DNA of 64,000 nucleotides from Acerihabitans sp015654925 (GTDB lineage Bacteria > Pseudomonadota > Gammaproteobacteria > Enterobacterales > Enterobacteriaceae), in contig NZ_CP178732.1 in NCBI RefSeq assembly GCF_047324175.1, forward strand, positions 310,001-374,000, written 5' to 3'. The translations under genes were made by a program, and so were the position numbers. A model generated the notes under the pieces. That model was not told the DNA's origin, ran no database searches, and was given only the letters and a program-made list of their open reading frames with translations. Of the stretch, positions 35,511 through 43,938 are shown piece by piece; positions within the stretch are counted from its first letter, which is position 1, and each line of letters starts with the position of its first letter.

Positions 35511-36361
35511 GATTTACGCTTTTCCAGGGTCCGATGTCTGGACTGAACATTTTTGCCGCGGGAACGAAAATAATCCGCCAGCTGTTCGGCGACGTAGACC
35601 GAGCGGTGCTTGCCGCCGGTGCAGCCAATCGCCACGGTAAGATAGCTGCGGTTATTGGTTTCCAGCATCGGCAGCCATAATTCAAGATAGCTGCGGGTCT
35701 GGTAAATAAAATTATGCACTTCGGTATGGCGATCGAGAAAGGCCGCCACCGGTTTATCCAGCCCGGTCATCGGCCGCAGTTTGGGGTCCCAGTGGGGATT
35801 GGGCAGGAAACGCACGTCAAACACGTAATCGGCATCAATGGGCAGCCCGTGTTTATAACCGAAAGATTCGAATACCATGGTCAGCTCGCGTTCGCGTTTG
35901 CCCAGTAAGCGGGTACGCAGCATCTCAGCCAGTTCATGCACCGACATTTCCGAGGTATCGATAATCAGGTCGGCCCGGGAACGCAGCGGTTCCAGTAGTT
36001 CGTTTTCCTCGTCGATGGCGCTTTCCAGCGACAGGTTTTTGCTCGATAGAGGATGCAGGCGGCGGGTATCGCTGTAGCGCCGTATCAAGGTATTGCGTTC
36101 GGCATCCAAAAATAACAGCTGCGGCGAAAAGCACTGCGGCAGGCTGTCCATGGCATGTTCGAAAATCTCCGGCGACTCAGGCATATTGCGCACATCGATA
36201 CTGACCGCGGCGGAAATATTACGATCCGCCAGGGTGGTGGCCAACTGGGGCAACAACACCACCGGCAGGTTATCGACGCAATAAAACCCCATATCTTCCA
36301 GCGCGCGCAGCGCAACTGATTTCCCTGAACCGGATCGACCGCTGACAATCATCAGCACCAT
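35507..36361 (-). CDS. rapZ: RapZ, RNase adaptor for GlmZ decay
   Basis: Adaptor that binds the small RNA GlmZ and delivers it to RNase E, sensing glucosamine-6-phosphate to control GlmS. It has 284 residues, the same as E. coli. Walker A GRSGSGKS is at residues 8-15, and GCTGGKHRSVYVAEQLADYF precedes the RNA-binding basic C-terminus (RGKNVQSRHRTLEKRKS). It lies between ptsN and ptsO as in E. coli. Confidence 0.97.
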   Translation of the reverse strand: MVLMIVSGRSGSGKSVALRALEDMGFYCVDNLPVVLLPQLATTLADRNISAAVSIDVRNMPESPEIFEHAMDSLPQCFSPQLLFLDAERNTLIRRYSDTRRLHPLSSKNLSLESAIDEENELLEPLRSRADLIIDTSEMSVHELAEMLRTRLLGKRERELTMVFESFGYKHGLPIDADYVFDVRFLPNPHWDPKLRPMTGLDKPVAAFLDRHTEVHNFIYQTRSYLELWLPMLETNNRSYLTVAIGCTGGKHRSVYVAEQLADYFRSRGKNVQSRHRTLEKRKS

Positions 36362-36473
36362 GACGACTCCCCTCTGGCATTTTTATTGACCCACATTGGC
36401 GACCACATCCGTTATCGCACCAATCATACCCCGCGGGTCGGTGCGGCGCCGGGCGGGCATCCGACCCGGCGCG

Positions 36474-36953
36474 TTACGACCCGGCTTCCGTTTCTGTCAT
36501 TATGGCATACAGTTCTTCATCGCTTTGCGCCGCGCGCAGGCGGCGACAGACCGTTTTATCGGCCAGGCGCTTGGCCACCAGCGACAGGGTGTGCAAATGG
36601 GTTTTACACTGTTCGGCCGGCACCAATAACGCGAACAGCAAATCCACCGGCTGGTTATCTATCGCATCAAAGGCAATGGGTTGCTCCAGGCGGATAAACA
36701 CGCCGACCGCACGCAGGGTGTCTTCTTCCAGTTTACCGTGCGGAATGGCGATGCCGTTGCCAATGCCGGTGCTGCCCATGCGTTCGCGGGTTAATACGGC
36801 GTCGAACACCACCTGGGGCGCCAGGTTAAGCTGCTTGGCCGCCAGCTCGCTGATAATTTCCAGCGCGCGTTTTTTGCTCTGGCAGTGGATGGAGCCGCGG
36901 GTGCATTCAAGGCTCAACACCGTATTTATTTGCATTGCTGTATCGTTAGTCAT
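36474..36953 (-). CDS. ptsN: EIIA-Ntr, nitrogen-related PTS phosphoacceptor
   Basis: 159-residue EIIA-fold protein (E. coli 163) that regulates potassium uptake, amino-sugar synthesis and other targets according to its phosphorylation. The phosphorylated His is in GIGNGIAIPHGKLEEDTLRA. CRRLRAAQSDEELYAIMTET closes the domain. It is separated from hpf by 544 bp because of an ERIC array; in E. coli the gap is much shorter. Confidence 0.96.
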   Translation of the reverse strand: MTNDTAMQINTVLSLECTRGSIHCQSKKRALEIISELAAKQLNLAPQVVFDAVLTRERMGSTGIGNGIAIPHGKLEEDTLRAVGVFIRLEQPIAFDAIDNQPVDLLFALLVPAEQCKTHLHTLSLVAKRLADKTVCRRLRAAQSDEELYAIMTETEAGS

Positions 36954-37001
36954 TTCATTTCACTTAGGCTCTGTATCACCTTTATGACTCATCAACCCGT
37001 C

Positions 37002-37370
37002 TTACCCGTCATCTTTCGGGCCGCAGGTACGTTGGCTACGTTCGTTCACCCGAATCACTTACCTGGGTAAGCTCATCGGGATTCACTCGCTTGCCGCCTG
37101 CCCGCAACCCGAAATCTATAGGGTAACCCGTCATCTTTCGGGCCGCAGGTACGTTGGCTACGTTCGTTCACCCGAATCACTTACCTGGGTAAGCTCATCG
37201 GGATTCACTCGCTTGCCGCCTGCCCGCAACCCGAAATCTATAGGGTAACCCGTCATCTTTCGGGCCGCAGGTACGTTGGCTACGTTCGTTCACCCGAATC
37301 ACTTACCTGGGTAAGCTCATCGGGATTCACTCGCTTGCCGCCTGCCCGCAACCCGAAATCTATAGGGTAA
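37002..37370. repeat. Tandem array of three ERIC elements (122-bp period)
   Basis: Three near-identical copies begin at 37005, 37127 and 37249, each 122 bp. They contain CACTTACCTGGGTAAGCTCA and GGGATTCAC, the central parts recognised as ERIC (enterobacterial repetitive intergenic consensus). The ends are imperfect inverted repeats: TTACCCGTCATCTTTCGGG against CCCGAAATCTATAGGGTAA. Neighbouring copies share TAA. ERICs are usually single, so a head-to-tail array is unusual. It lies between hpf and ptsN and would be transcribed within the rpoN operon. Confidence 0.9.
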
Positions 37371-37440
37371 CCCGTCATCTTTCGGGCCGCAGGTACGTTG
37401 GCTACGTTCCGCCTGCCTGCAGCCCGAAATCTTTCGGGCG
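37371..37440. repeat. Internally deleted ERIC copy
   Basis: The fourth unit keeps the left end (CCCGTCATCTTTCGGGCCGC and GGTACGTTGGCTACGTT) and then jumps to a right end (CCGCCTGCCTGCAGCCCGAA, then ATCTTTCGGG). About 50 central bases are missing. The two retained ends can pair as one hairpin. It is the copy nearest hpf. Confidence 0.8.
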
Positions 37441-37497
37441 TTTTATCTACATAACGAGCCGATGTGAGGTTAGGTAGCGATGATGGCTACAGTGAAT

Positions 37498-37785
37498 TTA
37501 GTACTGCTTCAGTTTGTCTTTATGTTTATTCAATTGGCGCGTCAACTTATCGATCAGCAGATCGATGGCGGCATACATATCATCCGCTTCTGACGTCGCA
37601 TGCAGCTCACCGCCGTTAACGTGGATCGTCGCTTCGGCAATTTGCTGGACCTTTTCGATCTTCAGAACAATATATACCTGATTGATCCGGTCGAAGTACT
37701 GTTCCAGCTTGGAAAATTTCGTGGTCACAAAATCGCGCAAAGCATCGGTAATATCAACGCGCTGTCCGGTAATATTCAGCTGCAT
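37498..37785 (-). CDS. hpf: HPF, ribosome hibernation-promoting factor
   Basis: 95-residue short-form hibernation factor that binds the 30S subunit and promotes 100S dimers in stationary phase. It starts MQLNITGQRVDITDALRDFV; KIEKVQQIAEATIHVNGGEL and DDMYAAIDLLIDKLTRQLNK are family segments. ATG 37785 has GAAGGAAG upstream and is preferred over an open extension of 9 codons that overlaps rpoN. It follows rpoN by 23 bp. Confidence 0.96.
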   Translation of the reverse strand: MQLNITGQRVDITDALRDFVTTKFSKLEQYFDRINQVYIVLKIEKVQQIAEATIHVNGGELHATSEADDMYAAIDLLIDKLTRQLNKHKDKLKQY

Positions 37786-37808
37786 AGTGTCTTCCTTCTC
37801 TGTAGAGG

Positions 37809-39242
37809 TCAAACCAACTGTTTACGCTGGTTTGACGGCGGGATGGATAAAGACTCTCGGTATTTTGCTACGGTTCGCCGCGCCACCATGATGCCCTGGT
37901 CGGAGAGCAGGGTGGTCAGCTTGCTATCGCTTAGCGGCTTCGCCGGGTTTTCCGCGGCGATTAATTTTCTCACCAGTGCGCGAATGGCCGTGGAGGACGC
38001 TTCGCCCCCCCCTTCGGTACTGACGTGACTGGAGAAAAAATATTTAAGTTCGAATATACCGCGCGGACTGTGCAGATACTTTTGCGTGGTGACCCGCGAA
38101 ATCGTTGATTCATGCATATCCACCGCCTGGGCGATATCCGCCAGCACCATGGGCCTCATGAACTCTTCGCCTTGCTCAAAAAAGGCCTGCTGCTGTTCAA
38201 CGATGCACCGGGTGACTTTCAATAAAGTATCATTACGGCTTTCCAGGCTTTTAATCAACCAGCGGGCTTCTTGCAGATGGCTGCGGATAAACTGCCCGTC
38301 CGCGTCGCTGCGCGTGGTATTGCCCAGGGCGGCGTATTGCTGGTTGATCTTGAGACTGGGGACGCTGTCGGTATTGAGCTCCACGGTCCAGCGGTTGTGC
38401 ACTTTGCGCACCAGCACATCCGGGATGACATACTGCGATTCGGTGGTATTGATCGATTGGCCCGGGCGGGGATCGAGGGACTGAATCAGCGTCATGGCGG
38501 ATTTCAGCGCCTCTTCCTTGAGCCGGGTCGAGCGCAGCAGCGTGCGAAAATCATGGCTGGCCAGCAAATCGAGGTGTTCGCTGACAATCAGCCGGGCTTC
38601 GTTGATATAAGGAAAATCCTTCGCCAACTGGGAGAGCTGGATCAACAGGCAATCGCGCAGATCCCGCGCCGCCACGCCCACCGGATCAAAACGCTGCACG
38701 CGCTTGAGCACCGCCTCCACTTCATCCATGGTGACATTGTCATCGCCCAGGCACTCCAGAATATCTTCCAGCGGCACGGTGAGATACCCCGTTTCATCCA
38801 CCGCGTCGACGATGGAGGTGGCGATGGCGATATCGGTATCGGAAAACGGCGTCAGTTCCACCTGCCACATCAGGTAATCCTGCAGGGTCTGGATGGTTTC
38901 ACCCTGGTAAATCGGCAGTTCTTCATCGCGGTAGTCGGTACCGGTGCCGGACGGGGTGCCGGCCGAGTACATTTCGTCCCAGGTGGCATCGAGCGGCAGT
39001 TCTTCCGGCATGTCTTTTTGTTCCATCGCTTCGCGGGTATCAAGCGATTCGCTATCCGGGGTGTCGTGGGCCTCTATTTCCTCATGGACATCGGTTTGCT
39101 CAAGCAAAGGATTGCTTTCCAGCGCGGTCTGTATTTCCTGCTGGAGTTCAAGCGTAGACAGTTGCAACAGACGAATCGCCTGCTGTAACTGCGGAGTCAT
39201 GGCCAACTGTTGACTAAACCTGAGTTGCAAACCTTGCTTCAT
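37809..39242 (-). CDS. rpoN: RNA polymerase sigma-54 factor
   Basis: Sigma-54, for nitrogen-limitation and other enhancer-dependent promoters. It has 477 residues, identical in length to E. coli. Region I is MKQGLQLRFSQQLAMTPQLQ with its Gln-rich activator contact, region II is acidic, and region III holds the core-binding and DNA-binding parts and the RpoN box ARRTVAKYRESL. ATG 39242 is preferred over an upstream in-frame ATG at 39254. It lies between lptB and hpf as in E. coli. Confidence 0.97.
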   Translation of the reverse strand: MKQGLQLRFSQQLAMTPQLQQAIRLLQLSTLELQQEIQTALESNPLLEQTDVHEEIEAHDTPDSESLDTREAMEQKDMPEELPLDATWDEMYSAGTPSGTGTDYRDEELPIYQGETIQTLQDYLMWQVELTPFSDTDIAIATSIVDAVDETGYLTVPLEDILECLGDDNVTMDEVEAVLKRVQRFDPVGVAARDLRDCLLIQLSQLAKDFPYINEARLIVSEHLDLLASHDFRTLLRSTRLKEEALKSAMTLIQSLDPRPGQSINTTESQYVIPDVLVRKVHNRWTVELNTDSVPSLKINQQYAALGNTTRSDADGQFIRSHLQEARWLIKSLESRNDTLLKVTRCIVEQQQAFFEQGEEFMRPMVLADIAQAVDMHESTISRVTTQKYLHSPRGIFELKYFFSSHVSTEGGGEASSTAIRALVRKLIAAENPAKPLSDSKLTTLLSDQGIMVARRTVAKYRESLSIPPSNQRKQLV

Positions 39243-39289
39243 ATAATGCGTCAATTAACCTCATCGGCCTTTCACTTCAGGACACCTTA

Positions 39290-40015
39290 TCAGAGGCGGA
39301 ACTCTTCGCCCAGATAAACACGTTTCACCTGCTCGTCCTGCAGTATTTCCGCCGGAGTACCGTGGGCGATCAAATGCCCTTGGCTGACGATATAGGCGCG
39401 TTCGCAGACATCCAATGTCTCACGCACGTTGTGATCCGTGATCAGCACGCCCAGTCCGCTATCGCGCAAATGTTCAATGATTTTTTTAATATCGATAACG
39501 GAAATCGGATCTACCCCCGCAAAAGGTTCATCAAGCAGGATAAATTTTGGATTGGCCGCCAGGGCGCGGGCAATTTCCACGCGCCGCCGCTCGCCGCCGG
39601 ATAACGATTGACCGAGGTTATCGCGCAGGTGGGCGATATGAAACTCCTCCATCAGGGCATTGGCCCGGTCCGCGCGCTGCGCGGCGCTGATATCGTTCCT
39701 GATTTGCAATACCGCCATCAGGTTATCATAGACGCTCAGGCGGCGGAAAATCGACGCCTCCTGCGGCAGATAGCCGATGCCGCGGCGCGCGCGGGTATGC
39801 AGCGGCAGCAGGCTGATATCGTCGTCGTCGATGATGATGCGTCCGGCGTCGCGCTGGATGATGCCCACCACCATATAAAACGTGGTGGTCTTGCCTGCGC
39901 CGTTGGGCCCCAGCAGCCCCACAATCTCCCCGGAGCTGACCTTAAGGCTGACGTCTTCCACCACGTGGCGGCCTTTATAGGCTTTGGCCAGGTTTTCTGC
40001 GATTAATGTAGCCAT
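39290..40015 (-). CDS. lptB: LptB, ATPase of the LPS export transporter
   Basis: Cytoplasmic ABC ATPase that powers LptB2FGC extraction of LPS. It has 241 residues, as in E. coli. Walker A GPNGAGKTT, signature LSGGERRRVEIARAL, Walker B FILLDEPFAGVDP and switch His in LITDHNVRET are all present. It is 4 bp after lptA and upstream of rpoN. Confidence 0.97.
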   Translation of the reverse strand: MATLIAENLAKAYKGRHVVEDVSLKVSSGEIVGLLGPNGAGKTTTFYMVVGIIQRDAGRIIIDDDDISLLPLHTRARRGIGYLPQEASIFRRLSVYDNLMAVLQIRNDISAAQRADRANALMEEFHIAHLRDNLGQSLSGGERRRVEIARALAANPKFILLDEPFAGVDPISVIDIKKIIEHLRDSGLGVLITDHNVRETLDVCERAYIVSQGHLIAHGTPAEILQDEQVKRVYLGEEFRL

Positions 40016-40019
40016 GCTC

Positions 40020-40589
40020 TTATTTTTTTCCGGTTTGGGGCGCGGGCGTCGCGGGCGTTGCCTTTGCCGGATTCTTATCCTGCAACTGGGACGGAACCAG
40101 CACGGTGGTGACCCGTTTGCCCTTGTCGCTGAAGGCTTCCATCTGCTGTTTTTTCACCAGATAGGTAATGCGGTCGCCCTTGACGTTGCTATCCAATTGC
40201 TCAAGGTAAGCGTCGCCGGTCAATACGACAAAATCATTGGCCAATTCATAGCGAACTTTCTGCGCGTGGCCTTTGACCGGCTTGCCGTTGTCCTGGAGCT
40301 GATAAAAGGTGACGGGATTGCCGTAGCCTTCCACCACTTCCTTGCCCTGCTCGCCGTTGGGACGGGTAATCACCACTTTGTCCGCCCGGATATCGATGGA
40401 GCCTTGCTTGACGATAACCGTACCGGTAAGGGTGACGGTGTTGGTCTGCATATCGACGGCCTGCTGCGCGGAATCGATATTAATCGGCTGATTGGTATCG
40501 TCGGTGAGGGCCAGGGCATTGGCGCTCACCAGCAGCAGCGCACCGGCGGCAAACGCGCTATGGATTTTATTTTTGGTTTTGGATTTCAT
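40020..40589 (-). CDS. lptA: LptA, periplasmic LPS bridge protein
   Basis: Periplasmic beta-jellyroll protein that polymerises between LptC and LptD as the LPS bridge. It has 189 residues (E. coli 185). The signal peptide is about 1-27, with cleavage after NALA. DADKVVITRPNGEQGKEVVE-like core (RADKVVITRPNGEQGKEV), DNGKPVKGHAQKVRYELAND and KGKRVTTVLVPSQLQDKN match the family. A TTG at 40610 could extend it by 7 codons; ATG 40589 fits homologues. It overlaps the end of lptC. Confidence 0.95.
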   Translation of the reverse strand: MKSKTKNKIHSAFAAGALLLVSANALALTDDTNQPINIDSAQQAVDMQTNTVTLTGTVIVKQGSIDIRADKVVITRPNGEQGKEVVEGYGNPVTFYQLQDNGKPVKGHAQKVRYELANDFVVLTGDAYLEQLDSNVKGDRITYLVKKQQMEAFSDKGKRVTTVLVPSQLQDKNPAKATPATPAPQTGKK

Positions 40590-41136
40590 AAGAGGTCTTG
40601 ACCTTTTCAATCAGCTCGGCAGTCTTATTTCGCAGATTTCCGCGCATTTTCATGCCTTTAGAGTTAAAGCCGGTACCATATAAGGTTACCTCGTCATCGG
40701 AGGAGACATCCTGCGTAACAAGATTCACCACGGCGTTATCGGTCCTGATATGCTGCAACTGCGAGGTCGGCGTCAGGCTGTCCACCTCGACATGGCCATA
40801 TAAATAAAGCATTTTATCATTGGTCAGCTTGGCCCGATCGGACCTGACTGTCCAGGTTGCAACCTTGTTCTCATCGTACATCGTCGCCACCGGGCGGGTA
40901 AACCAGGTGATCTGCTCAACGGCGAACTGCTGGACGTGTTCGGATATCAATTTGTAATTCAGGCCGCCCACCGGGTTGTACACCAGGGTGACGGTATGTT
41001 CGCTCTGATAAGTGGGCTCGCCGGTATCCGCCACCACCTGCTGGGCGTCGCCATCCGAATCGGTCAGATTCAGGCCGATCAATACCAGCACCACCAGCAC
41101 CAGCAGTAAGGTAATCCACCATTTCGTTTTACTCAT
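40567..41136 (-). CDS. lptC: LptC, inner-membrane LPS transfer protein
   Basis: Bitopic protein receiving LPS from LptB2FG and passing it to LptA. It has 189 residues (E. coli 191). One membrane helix (about 6-24) is followed by a beta-jellyroll: YQSEHTVTLVYNPVGGLNYK, TNDKMLYLYGHVEVDSLTP and MKMRGNLRNKTAELIEKVKT. It overlaps kdsC by 4 bp and lptA by 23 bp. Confidence 0.96.
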   Translation of the reverse strand: MSKTKWWITLLLVLVVLVLIGLNLTDSDGDAQQVVADTGEPTYQSEHTVTLVYNPVGGLNYKLISEHVQQFAVEQITWFTRPVATMYDENKVATWTVRSDRAKLTNDKMLYLYGHVEVDSLTPTSQLQHIRTDNAVVNLVTQDVSSDDEVTLYGTGFNSKGMKMRGNLRNKTAELIEKVKTSYEIQNQK

Positions 41137-41696
41137 ACCGACTGCCCTTTGGCATCCTCAAGCTTCCCTTGCGCCAGCAACACCAGGTCGCAGACTTCGC
41201 GAACCGCGCCGCGGCCGCCGGCTATGCGCGTTACGTAATCGGCCTTCGGCAGCAGCAGCGGGTGGGCGTCGGCCACCGCGACGCTCAACCCGACCTGCGC
41301 CATGACCGGCCAATCAATGAGATCGTCGCCGATATACGCGACCCGATCCGCGGTTAATGACAGTTTACCCAATAGGGCCTCAAAGGCCAAAAGCTTATCC
41401 GACTGTCCCTGGTAAAGGTGGGTAATCCCCAACGTTTGGCAGCGATCTTCCACCAGCTTGGCGGAGCGGCCGGTAATAATAGCGACCTCGATACCCGCTG
41501 TCAGCAAGCATCGGATACCGTAGCCGTCACGCACGTTAAAGGCTTTGAGTTCCTCGCCCTGGTTGCCCTGGTAGATCAGGCCATCCGACAGTACGCCGTC
41601 CACATCGCAGATCAGCAGCCGGATTTGGCCGGCGCTTAATAATACCTGCCCGTCAACCGGACCATAACAGGTGTCTATGCGGGGAGTATCATGCAT
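41133..41696 (-). CDS. kdsC: KdsC, 3-deoxy-D-manno-octulosonate 8-phosphate phosphatase
   Basis: HAD-family phosphatase of Kdo synthesis for lipid A/LPS. It has 187 residues (E. coli 188). The nucleophile DxD is in LLICDVDGVLSDG, and further motifs are AIITGRSAKLVEDRC and RVAYIGDDLIDWPVM. It lies between kdsD and lptC in the standard operon. Confidence 0.96.
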   Translation of the reverse strand: MHDTPRIDTCYGPVDGQVLLSAGQIRLLICDVDGVLSDGLIYQGNQGEELKAFNVRDGYGIRCLLTAGIEVAIITGRSAKLVEDRCQTLGITHLYQGQSDKLLAFEALLGKLSLTADRVAYIGDDLIDWPVMAQVGLSVAVADAHPLLLPKADYVTRIAGGRGAVREVCDLVLLAQGKLEDAKGQSV

Positions 41697-41709
41697 GGCG
41701 CTTTCCTTG

Positions 41710-42696
41710 TTAAATTACGCCGGCTCGTAGCATATCATGCATATGCACCACGCCCACCAGCCGGTTGTTATCCGCCACCAGCACCGAGGTGATGTGACGG
41801 GATTGCATTAAATTGAGCGCATCGACCGCCAGGGTATTGGGGCTGACCCGGATGCCGCCGGCGGTCATCAGATCGACGATGCGCGCCTGGTTCAGGTCGA
41901 TGCCCATATCAAACACCCGGCGCAAATCGCCGTCGGTGAAAATACCCTCGATGTTTTGCCGCTCGTCGCAAATAACCGTCATGCCGAGGTTTTTACGGGT
42001 CATTTCCAGCAAGGCGTCGCGCAGGGTCGCATTGCGCGGGGTCAGCGGAATTTCGTCGCCGTTATGCATGATATCGGCTACCCGCAGCAACAATTTACGC
42101 CCCAGCGCGCCGCCGGGATGCGAAAGCGCGAAATCCTCGGCGGTAAAGCCGCGGGCCTGCAGCAGCGATACCGCCAGCGCGTCGCCCATCACCAGGGCGG
42201 CGGTGGTACTGGTGGTCGGCGCCAAACCCAATGGGCAGGCCTCCAGGGGCACGTGAACGCAAATATGGATATCCGCCGCCTTGCCCATGGTGCTTTCCGG
42301 GTTGCCGGTCATGCAGATCAGGGGAATTTGCAGGCGCTTGAGTACCGGGATCAGGGCCAGGATTTCGTTGGACTCGCCGGAATTGGACAAGGCGATCACG
42401 ATATCCTGGGTCGACACCATGCCCAGATCCCCATGGCTGGCTTCGCCGGGATGGACAAAAAAGGACGGCGTGCCGGTACTGGCGAACGTGGCCGCTATTT
42501 TGCGGCCGATATGGCCGGATTTGCCCATGCCCATCACCACGATTTTACCGCTGCAATAGAAAATCTTTTCGCAGGCGCGGCGAAAATCGTCATTGATATA
42601 TTGATCCAGCTGCGCCAACCCCGCCCGCTCGTCGGCGAGAACCTGCTTACCGGCGGCCGGAAAGTCAAAGTCCGGCGCTAATGACATATGTGACAT
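41710..42696 (-). CDS. kdsD: KdsD, arabinose-5-phosphate isomerase
   Basis: Converts ribulose-5-phosphate to arabinose-5-phosphate, the first step of Kdo synthesis. It has 328 residues, as in E. coli. The N-terminal SIS domain (about 35-175) includes VVMGMGKSGHIGRKIAATFA and SNSGESNEI. Two CBS domains follow (about 205-328), with GMTVICDERQNIEGIFTDGD. ATG 42696 has AGGATGAA upstream; an upstream extension into yrbG is rejected. Gene order with yrbG and kdsC is conserved. Confidence 0.96.
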   Translation of the reverse strand: MSHMSLAPDFDFPAAGKQVLADERAGLAQLDQYINDDFRRACEKIFYCSGKIVVMGMGKSGHIGRKIAATFASTGTPSFFVHPGEASHGDLGMVSTQDIVIALSNSGESNEILALIPVLKRLQIPLICMTGNPESTMGKAADIHICVHVPLEACPLGLAPTTSTTAALVMGDALAVSLLQARGFTAEDFALSHPGGALGRKLLLRVADIMHNGDEIPLTPRNATLRDALLEMTRKNLGMTVICDERQNIEGIFTDGDLRRVFDMGIDLNQARIVDLMTAGGIRVSPNTLAVDALNLMQSRHITSVLVADNNRLVGVVHMHDMLRAGVI

Positions 42697-42731
42697 AAAT
42701 TCATCCTGATCCGCCCGTCGGTCTGTCCGGG

Positions 42732-43688
42732 CTAAATAAACAACACCGCAAGATAGGCGGCAAAACCACATAATAACAGAGCGCCCATGGCGGAGTTGAT
42801 CCTACGGCGCTTTCTCAGACAAAACGCCGTTAATATCACGCTCGCCGCCAGCATGACCCAATAATCCCGCGTAAACGCCACCGGATTAAACGGGCCGGGA
42901 GAGAGCAGGGCCGGCACGCCCAGCACCATAACACTGTTCACGATATTGGAGCCGATGAGATTGCCCAGGGCGATATCGTTTTCGCCTTTTATCGCGCCGG
43001 CGATGACGGTGGCCAGCTCGGGCAGGCTGGTACCGACCGCCAGCACCGTCAGGCCGATGACCAAATCGCTGACCCCGAGGTGGCGCGCCACGACGCTGGC
43101 GTTATCAATCACCATATGGGCTGAAATCGGCATGATAATAAAGGCCAGGGCCAGCCACAGCACCGCCACGGTATTGCTGCTATCCTGAGGCAACTCCGCC
43201 AGCTGTTCGCGGGTCAGGCTGTCATTGCCGTCGTTCAACGCCGGGCGGGAAATTTTCACCACGGCGGCAATATAACCCATCGCCGCGAGTAACAATATCA
43301 CGCCGTCCAGGCGGCTCAGGTTGTGATCCGCCAGCACCAGGCCGCACAGCGCCGTCGCGATCAGCATCAGCGGCAGTTCCCGGCGCACGATATCCGAATG
43401 GAAGGCGATGGGTTTGATCAGCGCCGCGCCGCCCAATATCAACAATATATTGGTGATATTCGAACCGATGATATTACCCACGGTCATATCGATTTGATGA
43501 TTCAGGGCGGCGGTCACCGAAACCAGCAGCTCGGGCAACGACGTACCTAACGCCACTACGGTGCATCCTATCAGCCAGGGCGCGACACCCAGCGAGCGGC
43601 TGATAACGGCAGCACTGTAAACCAATCTATCCGCGCCATAAACCAGTAGAATAAGGCCAATAACTAATAATGACGTGGCAAAAAACAT
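42732..43688 (-). CDS. yrbG: YrbG, calcium/sodium antiporter family protein
   Basis: Inner-membrane CaCA-family cation exchanger, with E. coli YrbG as reference; the physiological ion is uncertain. It has 318 residues (E. coli 325), about ten helices and the two inverted alpha-repeats GTSLPELLVSVTAALN/GNIIGSNITNI and GTSLPELATVIAGAIK/GNLIGSNIVNS. ATG 43688 gives MFFATSLLVIGLILLVYGAD. It is divergent from mlaF. Confidence 0.94.
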   Translation of the reverse strand: MFFATSLLVIGLILLVYGADRLVYSAAVISRSLGVAPWLIGCTVVALGTSLPELLVSVTAALNHQIDMTVGNIIGSNITNILLILGGAALIKPIAFHSDIVRRELPLMLIATALCGLVLADHNLSRLDGVILLLAAMGYIAAVVKISRPALNDGNDSLTREQLAELPQDSSNTVAVLWLALAFIIMPISAHMVIDNASVVARHLGVSDLVIGLTVLAVGTSLPELATVIAGAIKGENDIALGNLIGSNIVNSVMVLGVPALLSPGPFNPVAFTRDYWVMLAASVILTAFCLRKRRRINSAMGALLLCGFAAYLAVLFI

Positions 43689-43938
43689 GTAAAGTCCTTG
43701 ATTCTTAAATAATCCTGAGCTATCTACGCCATCGCGGCTCCCTGCGCGGAAGACTATGTGGCAGACAAATTTGAACAAGGCCTAATTTTGACTGCCCGCC
43801 GGGCAAAAGTAAAATCGCGTAATTTCCTCTATCTTAGCCCCGATAGGGTAATTTTTTGTAAAAGTTCGATGAATCGGTCCTATTGCTTTAATATCTAGGG
43901 CAATGGGTTTCAGCGAGAAAGCAATGATCAGTGAAAAC

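Noticed and set aside
37002..37440. Possible CRISPR array
   Set aside because: The direct repeats are contiguous 122-bp units without unique spacers and match ERIC; no cas genes are nearby.
38271..39188. 305-codon plus-strand frame opposite rpoN
   Set aside because: Antisense shadow of a 477-residue sigma-54 with full homology.
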